NCBI RefSeq assembly: GCF_024362695.1
Contig: NC_065415.1
Coordinates: forward strand, 2,955,438-3,019,437
Direction of reading: 5' to 3'
Length of the DNA stretch: 64,000 nucleotides
From: Pectinophora gossypiella
Lineage: Eukaryota > Arthropoda > Insecta > Lepidoptera > Gelechiidae
Position 1 is the first letter of the stretch. Each line of letters starts with the position of its first letter. A program made the translations under genes and the position numbers. Below the pieces are notes generated by a model. It did not search any database, was not told the origin of the DNA, and saw nothing but the letters and a program-made list of their open reading frames with translations. Positions 52,881 to 63,849 of this stretch are shown in pieces.

Positions 52881-54780
52881 AAAGACTTGGATGCGGGACG
52901 GTTCAACAACAACGGATAATGAAGTACAATAACTTCAGTTAATATTTATACAGATACTCTATACATATATGATTACATATTCGTATATTATAATACCTAA
53001 CCATACTTACTATAAAGAAATAAAAATATAAGTTCAAAAACTAAACTCCAACTACGGGAAAAATCACGTTCTAGAATTATGAAACAAGAAAATATGTAGG
53101 TACATTTCTCTGATATTCTTCCGAATAGAGAAGGGGGAGGCGATTGCCCAGCAGTGGCACATTAATTAGGCTACAAAAAAAAAATATCTTCCGAGTAGTG
53201 ATGTTTAGTAGATAGCTGTGGTAAGCCAACCCTTATAAGACAAATTGGTAGTGGAGTATGCTCCATACCCAGCAGTGGGACGTATATAGGCTGTTTATGT
53301 TATGTATGTATGTGTGCTAGCTTTCTGCCCGCGTTATGTTCAGCGGTTTAAGCTTGAAATGGTAACAGACATAGGCAAACATAGTTAATTTCGCATTAGT
53401 AATACATTATATTAGTGTGGATATACCCCACATACTTACGTATGTACATAAATGGTATGTGTTACGTATGTACCTTGCTTAGTAAGCTAGACGGCAGAAC
53501 AGTGTGTCAGCATCACAAAGCGAGCCAGAAATTTTGGAAGTAATCCTGAGCAATCAACGCTACCTCAAACTATTATTTATGTGCTATCTCGGCTTGTGAT
53601 TAAAACTTCCTCCTAATTTGGTAACTTGTTCATTACTCTGTAGAGATTTGTCACCTCCTACCCGCCCATTAATTTTCTAACTCCAAAATAATCAGATGGA
53701 AACTTACTTTTGAATTGTAATCTGTGTTTTTACGGGATTCGAGAGTGATTTATTTCTTGCGCTTGTGGCTGAGTATCCGGGAAGCGCAAATTTTTAAGAA
53801 AGAACTAAACTAATATCTATCTTATTTACACCGCGTAAATTCTTCGATCATATAGAATGTCATCGACCGCCATTTTGATAAAGACTTCCAATAAACTAAC
53901 GACTATATTTCCCATTGGAATTGTGAAAGCTATCACATTACATACATTGCAAGATGAACCACCGAACTAAACGAAAATAGAATTAAAAAATATAATAATT
54001 ATAAATTTTCTACATCTGTTTTCTGCCATTCCAAATTCAAAATTGAGAAAGATTCAAAATGATGTAGGTACGCATCAGCTTATTCCATTATTATCAAAAA
54101 TAATTTTATAATATAACATCGTAAAAAAAAGTTTACCATGAATAATGTCGCCGAAAAATATATTTTTTGAGCATAAATTTAAATTTCTAAGAAAACGCTC
54201 TTTATAAAATCTATTAAAGACATATCGTACTTAAGTGAAACTAGAACAGTATTAGTTACTAACAGTATAATTATTGTCTAACAGAGTCGACTAGCGATCC
54301 TAAGGGAGTGGCTATGAACATAAATCCTTGTAATTAATACTGTTCACAGGACCGAGGGATGTAAAATATTGTACGTTATTGGATATCAGACTAGCTAGAT
54401 AAATTGTCGACAGAAAACTTTGTCAACATCTATTTCTAGATGTTATAGTAATTAATTAAGTGACAATTATATAAGTATCAACTCTACGCTGTCCGCCTTA
54501 CTTATACAACAAATCCTTAAGTTCTTAAGGGTTTGTTAAAATTACTTTGTTTTGAGTGACAAATAAGTTATTATTAAACTGAGCATTTTTTATTTCACCA
54601 TTTACATGTTAAAACAAAAAATCAAAGTAATAAAAAATACAGCCTAATTTTTATTTACGAAATATTTTGAATATTAGAATTCATAATTTGAAGAACGTAA
54701 GGCAGCGATTAACGTTACTGTTCAGTATTTTTATAGAGAAAATCTCGCAAGCGCTTTTTTGAAAAATCACTCAAGATGTA
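52881..54780. other. AT-rich spacer with SINE-A tail scraps
   Basis: 53140-53165 (GATTGCCCAGCAGTGGCACA) and 53250-53310 (GTGGAGTATGCTCCATACCC, AGCAGTGGGACGTATATAGG) are A2 tail pieces. 53318-53340 (GCTAGCTTTCTGCCCGCG) is a scrap of the 3424 repeat. Nothing else was recognised. Confidence 0.45.
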
Positions 54781-54860
54781 TGTAGTCACCGTGGTCCAGT
54801 GGTTCACTGGCTTACTTCTCAAACGGGGAGCGCCGGTTCGAATCCCGGTACTTTTTAAAA
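54781..54860 (+). repeat. tRNA-like SINE head
   Basis: GTCACCGTGGTCCAGTGGTT (box A) and GGTTCGAATCCCGG (box B) have tRNA spacing, but the two ends (GTCACCG and TACTTTTT) cannot pair into an acceptor stem. It is treated as a SINE-A-like fragment and not a tRNA gene. Confidence 0.65.
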
Positions 54861-55303
54861 GAAAATCTGTTTTTTTTTTATTTCAGGCCGTCCCACGATA
54901 CAAATGATTCTAAAAGTTATTCTGTACGTAACCTACAATTTACTTCTGCACCACATACCTATCGCGTGCTTAGAAGCAGTTCCATTATCATACCTACATA
55001 CGTACTGAAACCATTCATATGCCAAATCACTGTAATCACTAAATTTGTTTCGTTAGTACCGAGTTTCACTAACCTATTTCTTCGAAAGCAAAACATTTTA
55101 CAATCAAATAACACAGTCGAATAAAAAACAAAAGAAAACCGTGAACAATGGTAGTTGGCTGTATGTTACTCAAATAATAACTATAATATGACATAAGACA
55201 GATTTTACTGAGCCATTTATGTACAAGAAAACATAACGTAGCACCACCTTTTTTTCGACGTGACCACCACAAAGTTCAACTCTGAGTACAACTAACTCAA
55301 ACC
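54861..55303. other. Spacer, nothing recognised
   Basis: AT-rich; no repeat or coding signal was seen. Confidence 0.45.
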
Positions 55304-55591
55304 ACCATCATCACCAGCCCATTAACATCCCCACTGCTGGGGCACGGGCCTTCCCTATGGATGGATAGGGAGATCGGGCCTTAAACCACCACGCGGGCCC
55401 AGTGCGGATTGATGGTTATTAACGACTGCTAACGCAGCCGGGACCAACGGCTTAACGTGCCTTCCGAAGCACGGATGAGCTCGAGATGAAAACTTTTTTT
55501 TTGTGGTCCGGCTATGACCGGCCTTTGCAAAAGTTGCTTAACTTCAACAATCGCAGACTGAGCGCGTTAACCGCTGCGTCACCGAGCTCCT
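55304..55591 (-). repeat. SINE-B, full-length inverted copy
   Basis: The plus strand runs from CATCATCACCAGCCCATTAA through GGTCCGGCTATGACCGG and AGTTGCTTAACTTC to CGCTGCGTCACCGAGCTCC. The order of parts equals the 14089 copy in reverse. Box C of the 5S-like part is damaged (a deletion in GGGTGACC). Confidence 0.85.
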
Positions 55592-55609
55592 CCATCGATC
55601 ATAAATTAT

Positions 55610-55834
55610 TATCACGTGCTCAGCAGTGAAAGAAAACATCTTGAGGATCCCCACACTCCCGAGAAATGCATTTTCGAAGGTATGTGACCTAACCTGTATA
55701 GAGTTGGTTTTCCCTTTGCGGGTTGGAAGGTCAGACAGGCAGTCGCTTTTGTAAAAAATCGGACTGGTCAAATCTTCAGGTTAGGTAAGCGGACCCCGTG
55801 AAAAAACGGGATAATGCTAGGTAGATGATGATGA
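55610..55834 (+). repeat. SINE-C, 5'-truncated, plus sense
   Basis: It runs from ATTATCACGTGCTCAGCAGT through TTTGCGGGTTGGAAGGTCAG and TCAAATCTTCAGGTTAGGTA to GGTAGATGATGATGAC. It starts about 20 bp from the end of SINE-B. Confidence 0.85.
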
Positions 55835-56079
55835 CTAATAAAACTACATAAATTTACAGCTTAATCAACTGACGTGGGCATCTCAAATAAAAGGACTTCA
55901 CTGAGCGAGGTCCAGAATCCGAGACTTGAGACTACTTTCTTTGTAAAAATGTCAAGTATTTTTATCTTCTATTTTTATTTATAGTACATTTTCAGAATGC
56001 AAAGTGCCGTAAAATGGATATTCGCTCATTATATTATGTCGTAAAAGCGATTTACAAGTACTTGAATATCGGTACTATA

Positions 56080-56315
56080 CAGAATGTTAGTGACATCGTA
56101 ACGAAAACTTTGAGGGATGATTCAGACTATGATTCTGAGTTGATATCAAATGGAATTTTTCATCGCAAGTGTATAAAACTGAAAATTATTAAAAAAACAC
56201 TATACTTTTCATGAATTTTCCGATAGGAAATTACATTTGATATCAACCCAGAATCATGGTCTGAATCATCCGCCTTAGTGTTTGTTACGGTACATGTACG
56301 TACTTGTAACACCCG
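56080..56315. repeat. MITE-D, first of a second tandem pair
   Basis: CAGAATGTTAGTGACATCG at the left and CCGCCTTAGTGTTTGTTACGG at the right are the ends, with the mirrored ACTATGATTCTGAG / CTCAGAATCATGG-type blocks inside. The last bases are disrupted (TACATGTACGTACTTG). Confidence 0.8.
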
Positions 56316-56360
56316 TAGACAAACACCATTTTGAACAGATAAGCAGATCGTGTGACTATA

Positions 56361-56592
56361 CAGGGTGTTAGTGACACCGCAACGAATACCTACTAAGCGG
56401 CATGGTTCAGACCATGATTCTGAGTTGATATCAAGTGGAATTTCCTGTCGGAAATTTCATAAAAAAGTTGTGTTTTTTTAAATTATTTTCTGTTACATAC
56501 CCATTTGACGGAAAATTCCAATTGATATCAACTCAGAATCATGGTCTGAATCATTCCTCAAAGATTTCGTTACGATGTCACTAACATACTGT
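56361..56592. repeat. MITE-D, second of the pair
   Basis: CAGGGTGTTAGTGACACCGC to GATGTCACTAACATACTG, flanked by TATA on both sides. It is an almost complete palindrome. Confidence 0.85.
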
Positions 56593-57661
56593 ATATGTAT
56601 AGTGGGAGGTAGCATAAGTCGGTCACTTTCTTCGTTTGGTAAGGAACTTACTATATTAAGTACATAATTCTTTCCTTGGTGAACAATTTACTAAATTACG
56701 TCAAGTAATACCCGTAACAAAACTTTGACCACAGCTCAGTAAGTCATGAAATAAGTGAAATCTGACCCGACTCTCAACAGGATTGTTTCAGTCCTACAGG
56801 AACAATAATGAGATGCTTGTGTCTCTGTTTTGTTGGTACTCTGTGCTCTGTACAGTGTAGCCAAGTGGTTTATTATTGCCGCTTTCCTGGATCTACTTTT
56901 CTTCCAATTTTCTGAGGTTTACGGCGAAAATATGTTGAGTTTTTAGTGCGATTGTGAATGTAATTTTGTTTGATATTTAAGAATTTACAATAAGCAGGAA
57001 TATAGAAATGTACATATCGTTTTAATTGTAATCTGTAGATGTCCTTACGCGAATATTGTGTTCCGCCGATTTAGTTAACCGAGTTCTAATATTTTTTAAT
57101 TCTTAATTATGAAATAAAATATAAACAGCCTCAAATATGTCCCACTACTGCGCAGAAGCCTCCCCTTAATCAACCGAAGGGGTAATAAATTGTGACATGA
57201 AGCAACTGAAAGTAGGCGCTTGATGGTTTCGGTAAGTATATAGTAATATTTTATGTACACAACAGTTATTTAAGAAGCATTTTAGTTGCTTACACTATAG
57301 TTTTAAAGTAATAATACATTTGATATACGGACTAGGTACGGAATACATTTCGTTAAAAACATTTTCACTTTGCCACGCTAGAGATATCTAACCATTTTAG
57401 AACAGTTACGAAGAAAACTCTTTGGCGACTCGCATGGAAATAGTTGGAAACGAAAAAAAGCGACAGAAGTACATAATATTCCTACTGGGAATATTCGAAT
57501 GGCAAAAAATTTAAACGCCGACTTGGCAACTAGACAGGCGTTTTTTTGGTCGGCAATTGACACGGTTTCAAAAGTAGCGTATGCGGTCGCGCGTAGGCGG
57601 CACCACAACAAAATTGTTAAAAATATAATAGTGTTAAATGTTCTACGTAGATAAAACGTAG
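56593..57661. other. Spacer with one SINE-A tail scrap
   Basis: 57120-57185 (AAACAGCCTCAAATATGTCCC, AGCCTCCCCTTAATCAACCG) is an inverted A2 tail. The 115-codon minus frame at 57378-57725 has no recognisable domain and runs into the inverted repeat at 57662. Confidence 0.45.
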
Positions 57662-57851
57662 TTGGGTCGTTCTTCTTTTTTATCGACAATAAAAAGACAT
57701 TTTCTCGATTTATCGGATTTAACATCTTTAAAATTATACCGACAATAAATATTTTAAAACATCATATAAAGATGTGTCTGTAGAGGACTATTTAGTGGTT
57801 CTCTTTATCTTGGTAACATACTTTTCTTTGCAGGCGCATTCCAAAAAATAT

Positions 57852-57908
57852 TGTGACAGAGTGGCCCTTTTCATCGGAGACAGCATTTCAATTTACCACT
57901 CTGTCACA
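57852..57908. repeat. Small hairpin, 13-bp perfect arms
   Basis: TGTGACAGAGTGG and CCACTCTGTCACA flank a loop of about 30 bp. It abuts the ACCGACTTC text that begins the next repeat. Confidence 0.7.
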
Positions 57909-57913
57909 TAATT

Positions 57914-57953
57914 TTTACCGACTTCAAAAAAGGAGGAGGTTCTCAATTCGACC

Positions 57954-57991
<38 letters not shown>

Positions 57992-58139
57992 GTTCGGGCA
58001 TATCTTCGTCGTATATGAACCGATTTTGATAATTCTTTTTTTGTTTGAAAGGAGATATACCCAAGGGGGTCCCATGTCAAGGAAGTCAGGATCTGATGAT
58101 GGAAGACCAGAGAAATCGAGGGGAATTTTCAAAAATCGT
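57914..58139. repeat. Dispersed repeat beginning ACCGACTTCAAAAAAGGAGG
   Basis: The start, a run of 29 T (57957-57985) and then GTTCGGGCATATCTTCGTCG and GAACCGATTTTGATAATTC are text I know as common in Lepidoptera. There is no coding content. Confidence 0.55.
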
Positions 58140-59115
58140 AGGAGCGACTAGTGCGTTTGTAAAGTCATATTGATCGGATCGATCTTTAGGCTTCGGGAAA
58201 ACTTCCCGACCTTCGAAAACTGGTCAGCATCAGGGAGATACCCTATGGCCTGGCAAAACTATACAACCTGGAGCAATTTTTCTTTCACGAAACGTATTTA
58301 AATCTTGATCAAATTCAATCGCCGGTGCAAAAAAACAAAATGGCGGAAAAAAAGATGGCCGCCATACAAAATTTTGTCGATTTTGGAAGAAGCCCGTTTG
58401 GGTAAAAATAATGTATGGGGCGCTTACTCAAAACGTCATGTAGAGTACGGAAATACTTTCTGGTCACCAAAAACTGCTCCGCATCAGAGAGATACTCTAC
58501 GGCCTGGCAAAACTATCGCACGTGAACCAATATTTCTTTCAGAGCACTTATTTAAATCTTGGTCAAATTCCATAGCGCGTAAAAAAAAAAACAAAATGGC
58601 GGAAAAACAAGATGGCCGCCATACACAATTTTGTTTTTTCAGAAAATGTCTCGGGATATAAAATATATATCGGGGTTGTGATCGAATCGTCATGTTAAGT
58701 ATGGAAATACTTCCCGATTTTCGAAAACTGCTCCGCATCAGGGTGACACCCTACGGCCTGGCGAAACTATCACACCTGAACCAATTTTTCTTTCACGAAA
58801 CCTATTTAAATCTTGGTCGAATTTAATGGCCGGTGAAAAAAATACAAAATGGCGAAAAAACAAGATGGCCGCCATACAAAATTTTGTTTTTCCAGAAAAT
58901 GTCTTGGGGGTAAAAATGATGTATAGGGGTGTGATCGGAACGTCATCTTTGAAAACTGCTCCCAATCAGGGAGACATCCTACGGTCTGGCAAACCTATTG
59001 CACCTGGATTTTGTTTGTTTCCACGACACCCATTTAAATCTTGGTCAAATTCTGTCGCCGGTGAAATAAAACAAAATGGCGGAAAAACAAGATGGCCGCC
59101 ATACGAAGAGGGACA
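58140..59115. repeat. Tandem array of four monomers of about 230-253 bp
   Basis: Landmarks recur at near-regular spacing: a CATCAGGGAGATA-like word at 58230, 58483, 58735 and 58966, and ATTTAAATCTTG at about 58296, 58549, 58804 and 59033. Each monomer ends with AAAATGGCGGAAAAACAAGA then TGGCCGCCATAC, where ATGGCGG and CCGCCAT can pair around an A-rich loop. Copies differ by substitutions and short indels. Confidence 0.85.
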
Positions 59116-59241
59116 GTTTCGAATAAACAGGACACGCGAGCTGCTTTAGCAGCGAGCGAACCACGCGAAATCTACTGTATCTATATGTATGCGTGAGTGT
59201 GTATGATAGCAGCTTCCACTGACAACCACATGTGTGTATGT

Positions 59242-59249
59242 ACACATAA

Positions 59250-59313
<64 letters not shown>

Positions 59314-59400
59314 GTCTGTGTGTGTGCGTGTATCTGTGTGTGTGCGTGTGTATCTGCGCGTGTGCTCGTGTGCGTTAGCGCGTGTGTGAGTGTGTGTGTG
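59242..59400. repeat. (GT)n microsatellite
   Basis: A long TG run with scattered GC, TC and TA interruptions toward the right. The Cys/Val frames across it are a by-product. Confidence 0.95.
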
Positions 59401-59540
59401 TAAACATGTTCATCAATAATAATTGTGATCACTACTAATAATATATTATATTATTATATATGAATATAAATCAGAAAATCTGTCTGTCTGCATCCTTGCT
59501 CGGTCTAACCATCACTTAAAATCGTAAAATAAAATAAAAT

Positions 59541-59951
59541 TTTTAACAAAAAAAAACCGACTTCAAACGCAAAACTAAAAAGCAATAAATAAATTTACTT
59601 CGCACAAAGTAATTAGTACGTATTTTCAATTAGTTAATTAATTTATAATTCTGAAGTCGGTGCCAAGTAAATGCTACAACAACCCTACTACAATATCAAA
59701 TTACTATGTACACACAATATTGTTTAATACCTATATCAAAGCAATTACAAAACAATGTCAAACAAAAAATTACAAAACAATCAGTATTGAAAAATATATG
59801 AATCGGTATTTCGTTGTAGCATTTCCTTGGCACCGACTTCAGAATTATAAATTAATTAACTAATTGAAAATACGTACTAATTACTTTGTGCGAAGTAAAT
59901 TTATTTATTGCTTTTTAGTTTTGCGTTTGAAGTCGGTTTTTTTGTAAAAAA
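59541..59951. repeat. Palindrome with nearly identical arms of about 140 bp
   Basis: Arms 59541-59682 and 59813-59951 are reverse complements with very few differences (one, AAGTAAATG against AAGGAAATG, over the inner 125 bp). The spacer is about 130 bp. Each arm also starts with CCGACTTC and holds GAAGTCGG, so it can pair with itself as well. There is no ORF. A foldback or MITE insertion is likely. Confidence 0.9.
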
Positions 59952-60148
59952 CGATCAAGCTACGTTAATAACTAATTGAGGAACCGATTAGTATTTTGCT
60001 TGTATTTTGAGTATAATAAGATAACTATATTTTTGGACAATCAAAACATGAAATAAAATTCTAAAACATAACTTATCAGAAGCAGAACGAAGGACAGATC
60101 ATTGTCGATAAAAAAGAAGAACAACCCAATTACCCATGTATATTTATT

Positions 60149-60399
60149 ATCATCATCTCCCTAGCATTATCCCGTTTTACACAGGGTCCGCTTACCTACC
60201 CTGAAGATTTGCCAAGTCCGGTTTTTTACAAAAGCGACTGCCTGTCTGACCTTTCAATCCGCGAAGGGAAAACCAGCCCAATACAGGTAAGGTCACATGA
60301 CTCCAAAAATACATTTCTCGGCAACGTGGATTTCCTCACGATGTTTTCCTTCACGTGCTTAACAAAGCACGTGATAATCATTTATGATCCAAACATTAA
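60149..60399 (-). repeat. SINE-C, 5'-truncated
   Basis: CATCATCTCCCTAGCATTAT (tail) to CACGTGATAATCATTTATGA, with all body blocks. It starts 20 bp after the inverted-repeat unit ends. The head is missing. Confidence 0.85.
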
Positions 60400-61834
60400 T
60401 TTTATTTTGTATTCTTTTTTTATTCTTAGGATAAGTAATTAATGTTGCTAAATTATGTGTGTCATGGTTTGTCGGATATAAACATTTTAATGAGATACTA
60501 GTATTATTATTTTCATGTATATATTTTTAATTCTTATTATTATTAGTTAAAACAAGTTAATTCTAGGATTTCTCCATTTATTGCCAATTATAAAAGAAAA
60601 GAATATTTGTAATATATCACGGCAGCGATAGGTTCACGGGACAGGGTAAAGACACCATACTAATATTAAGATGAGCACAAGTAAGTATGAAGGATGACAC
60701 ACATAAAGCCACAATACGACAACATAAAAATAATTTAAACAAATGACAGACTTAAACTATAAAAGTGACATTTATAGTGCAAAATAAGACATGGCTGGCA
60801 TAACAAACATTGTTAAAAGCCCTTAAATAAAAGAATAAAAAAGAAGGCATAATCATTCTATCGCATAGTTCCTTGTTAAACGACAACCTTCAACATAAAG
60901 CACGTTTAAAGTGTCTAGTACGTCGCCTGTAAAAATTCCTTGACATCAGACAGGATAGGAAGAATGAAAGATAGAAAAAAAAAATAAGGAAACTTTTAAT
61001 ATTGAAGGACGCCAGACAGCACAATATCAGAAACACACAGAAAACTGGGTACAGAAACAAAATATACAACAAAAAGCAACAATCAAACGACATAACTTTG
61101 CACAAACATCTTAAATTCTTACTAAATTATGAAAATACTACTTCAGAATCACATCAATTTTAGTACAAACCTGAAAGATTATTTTCCCATTCAGAATAAG
61201 ACCTAGTTGAGCTTGCAAATGAAAACTTTCGTTCACACCCAGGGTAGACTTTTCACATGGGCATCAAAAGGGAAAACCTAGGATGTTTTATGCAAGAATC
61301 ACAAAAGGTATCAGATAAAGAAACCGATTTCAGCAGAGACTACATCCAGGGTACAAATAGGGTCCGAAAGACCCGCTCTGAATACAAACTGCTGGTTTTT
61401 CTATCCCCTTTTAAGGGGTAATGACCCGAAAATAGCATAACATGAATCCTGTTTTTTCAGCGCATGGAAAGCTTATTCGAACTTAAAATATTTTGTTTTA
61501 ATTCAGGATTTTTCGGGGACCCCGGTTTTAATTAAAAATTAATTAATTTTTAATTCGGTGGCGCTTCATTTTGTAATTAAGTAGCTGAGGTGATTCTGGA
61601 GCTGTTTTGTTAGGACACTTATTTTGTACCTGCAGGCGAGTATTATTAAAATTTTGTGGTATAAAGTTAAGCGAAATAAAAAGGCAAAGTTCCTGTTGTC
61701 AAAACAATAGCTGCTGCAAAAGTTGACATGAAGTATTGTTTAAAAAAAAAATTGAATTTCTACATCGTGGATTCAAAGTTATCAAACAAGATATTTTTTA
61801 AATACAAATAAGATTAAAAAAATAATGTAAATGA
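60400..61834. other. AT-rich spacer, nothing firmly recognised
   Basis: 61500-61560 has a palindromic AATTAAAAATTAATTAATTTTTAATT core next to GGGGACCCCGG, which may belong to a repeat I cannot name. No gene signal was seen. Confidence 0.4.
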
Positions 61835-61955
61835 GCTCACGGCTATATTTTCAATTGGGGTAGTCAGAGGGTCACCCAGCGTAATGATGAACTAAGTACC
61901 CACGCTTAACCGAGCATTTTGTTAGACCAACGTGATAGGTGGCCTGACAATCAAT
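61835..61955. repeat. Repeat-I/J fragment
   Basis: GAGCTCACGGCTATATTTTC, TGGGGTAGTCAGAGG and ATGAACTAAGTACCCACGC match the pieces at 13205, 42480 and 50040. Confidence 0.5.
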
Positions 61956-62175
61956 TTGTATTCAAACAAATATTTTTCTTAAATAAAACCAAATAAAAAA
62001 GTACTTAACTTGAGACTTTTTGTAATTATTTCTTTTTATTTTGGTGCAATAAAGTGTATTTGTATTGTATTGTATTGTACTTATTTCAATAAATATAAGT
62101 ACATTACTAGTTTTAGTTGTTTAGCTTTTAACCTTTTTAATGACTGTTTTGTCACAGCCGAAAGCTACTTTTATA

Positions 62176-62355
62176 CAGGGTGTCAGTGACATTGTAACGA
62201 AAACTCTCAGGAATGATTTAGACTGTAATTCCGAGTTGATATTAAGTGGAATTTTCCATCACAGAAGTATGGAACTGAAAATAAAATGCCACTTCGTATT
62301 AATTAACTCAGAATCATCCTTATCAGTATTTGTTACGATGTCTCTAACACTCTGT
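62176..62355. repeat. MITE-D copy, shortened
   Basis: CAGGGTGTCAGTGACATTGT at the left and GATGTCTCTAACACTCTG at the right are the mirrored ends; the centre is shortened. TA-rich flanks. Confidence 0.8.
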
Positions 62356-63104
62356 GTATGAACTATGTTGCGATCTCTCATCGGCCTCTGGAGGCTACAT
62401 AATAAATATATCTCCTTACTACCACTGATATGTAGTATGGCACACATAAAGATAGAAATACGAGATTATCCCATACATTACTCCACAGCCCCGTACCCTA
62501 TTCATGTCTGAGATATAAAATTGTTCATACAGGGAATTGAGGAAAAGAAAAATATGATGTCTAGCAGAAAATATAGCTCGTATTACAGGAAGAACTGTAT
62601 ATTTCTGATTAGAAGTGCACAGTTTTCATTTCAAAATGATGACAAAATTGACTTATGTTTTGGACAACTAGACCACGGATGTTGTAAATTTTTTGTTACT
62701 TCTTTGGATGTTTTCATAAGTTAGTTATTTTTATAAATTGTTGCATTGCTACTATGCTAAGCACAGCTGCAGAGTTTTACTTATCAGATGAAGTCGGAAA
62801 ACTCAGAAAAGCGCTATGCGTATACCGGGGTAATCACATGATCGGTACTCTGGTAACCTGTAACCTGTTTTTAATAATATTACCTTGAGACCTGGCCTAT
62901 TTGCTAACGTTTTTCAAAAAGTGCAAAAGAACTGGGTTGCTTGGTCATATCCTGGAGCGTTCAGCTGCAGAATGTGAACTGCGGCAGTCGGGCAAATATA
63001 AGGCATAACAACTTTTCGTCACCTTTTTATTTGGCTAACTGTGGTATGCTCCAGGGCTAACGTGCGCAACATGAGCTAAGACGCTAGGTTTACCTTTGAG
63101 GTGA
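62356..63104. other. Spacer, nothing recognised
   Basis: No shared repeat or coding signal was found. Confidence 0.45.
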
Positions 63105-63160
63105 TTTTTTGTACTACTTCGCCGGATGGAGTGCGCTGAGGACTCTCACCCGGCTTGATA
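63105..63160 (-). repeat. Jockey-type LINE 3' scrap
   Basis: TACTACTTCGCCGGATGGAG, TGCGCTGAGGACTCTCACCCGG is a diverged match to the 3' end of the LINEs at 4500 and 50360. Confidence 0.5.
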
Positions 63161-63202
63161 GTAAGTATTGTATTTGAAGTTTCGTTTTTGGAAGCTAAAT
63201 AC

Positions 63203-63516
63203 TGTAACCACACCCCGGACACGTCATACAAACAACATCGTTTTACACAGATACCAAACATTGACGTTATCATACACGCGCATCCGTGTGTGTGACGTCT
63301 GACACCATACGATTCAAGTCTAAACTATGTTCGAGGGGGTGAGGTAAAACTAGCTCAGACGCTGGCGGGGAGCGGAGAGTTGCCATTCTATACGTAGTCA
63401 TCATCTCCCTAGCATTATCCCGTTTTTTTTTCACAGGTCCGATTACCTAACCTGAAGATTTGACAGGTCCGGTAGGTTTGTCAGGTTCTATACATAGTGT
63501 TATTCTTTATTCTATG
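63203..63516 (+). mobile_element. Element-E split by a SINE-C fragment
   Basis: ACCCCGGACACGTCATACAA, GTCTGACACCATACGA and GGGGAGCGGAGAGTTGCC identify the body, and the end GTTATTCTTTATTCTATG lies at 63499-63516 beyond the SINE insertion. Confidence 0.7.
63399..63485 (-). repeat. SINE-C 3' fragment inside Element-E
   Basis: CATCATCTCCCTAGCATTAT to GACAGGTCCGG. TTCTATACGTAG (63386-63397) and TTCTATACATAG (63486-63497) flank it and differ at one base, which fits a slightly aged target duplication. Confidence 0.75.
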
Positions 63517-63849
63517 ACATGTATAAATCATATGGAAAAGATGTATAAGCCTGATAATGATAACTCTGTGATACAAATAATTGCAGCCGACCCCATTAAT
63601 CATTACGAAAACAATTCCTCGTAATACTATATCGCCAAACCAGTTGAAACTATTAAAAGTAAAAAAACTACTTCGCTTGTTTCACAGCAACTTGTTACAT
63701 TATTTACAAAAGCCCGACTTTAATTCCCTGTACAGTTTGTAAACAAACGTCGTTCTAACTAGATTTATTTCTAGGTCTTTGTATTGCTCTTTTTAGATGA
63801 ACTTTACTAAGAGATGGTCCACACGACATGTTGTGTGTTCATTGCGACG

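Larger units (their letters stand above)
57662..60129. mobile_element. 2.47-kb unit bounded by 29-bp terminal inverted repeats
   Basis: Positions 57662-57690 and 60101-60129 are reverse complements with one mismatch in 29; both contain GTTCTTCTTTTTTATCGACA or its complement. Between them lie a small hairpin, a poly(T), a monomer array, a GT microsatellite and a large palindrome, and no transposase ORF. It may be one non-autonomous foldback-like transposon, or an element enlarged by later insertions. No clear target duplication was found. Confidence 0.5.

Noticed and set aside
57378..57725. 115-aa minus-strand frame as a gene
   Set aside because: No recognisable domain, and the frame crosses the inverted-repeat boundary at 57662.
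59197..59403. Cys/Val-rich frame resembling a repetitive peptide
   Set aside because: It is a translation of the GT microsatellite.
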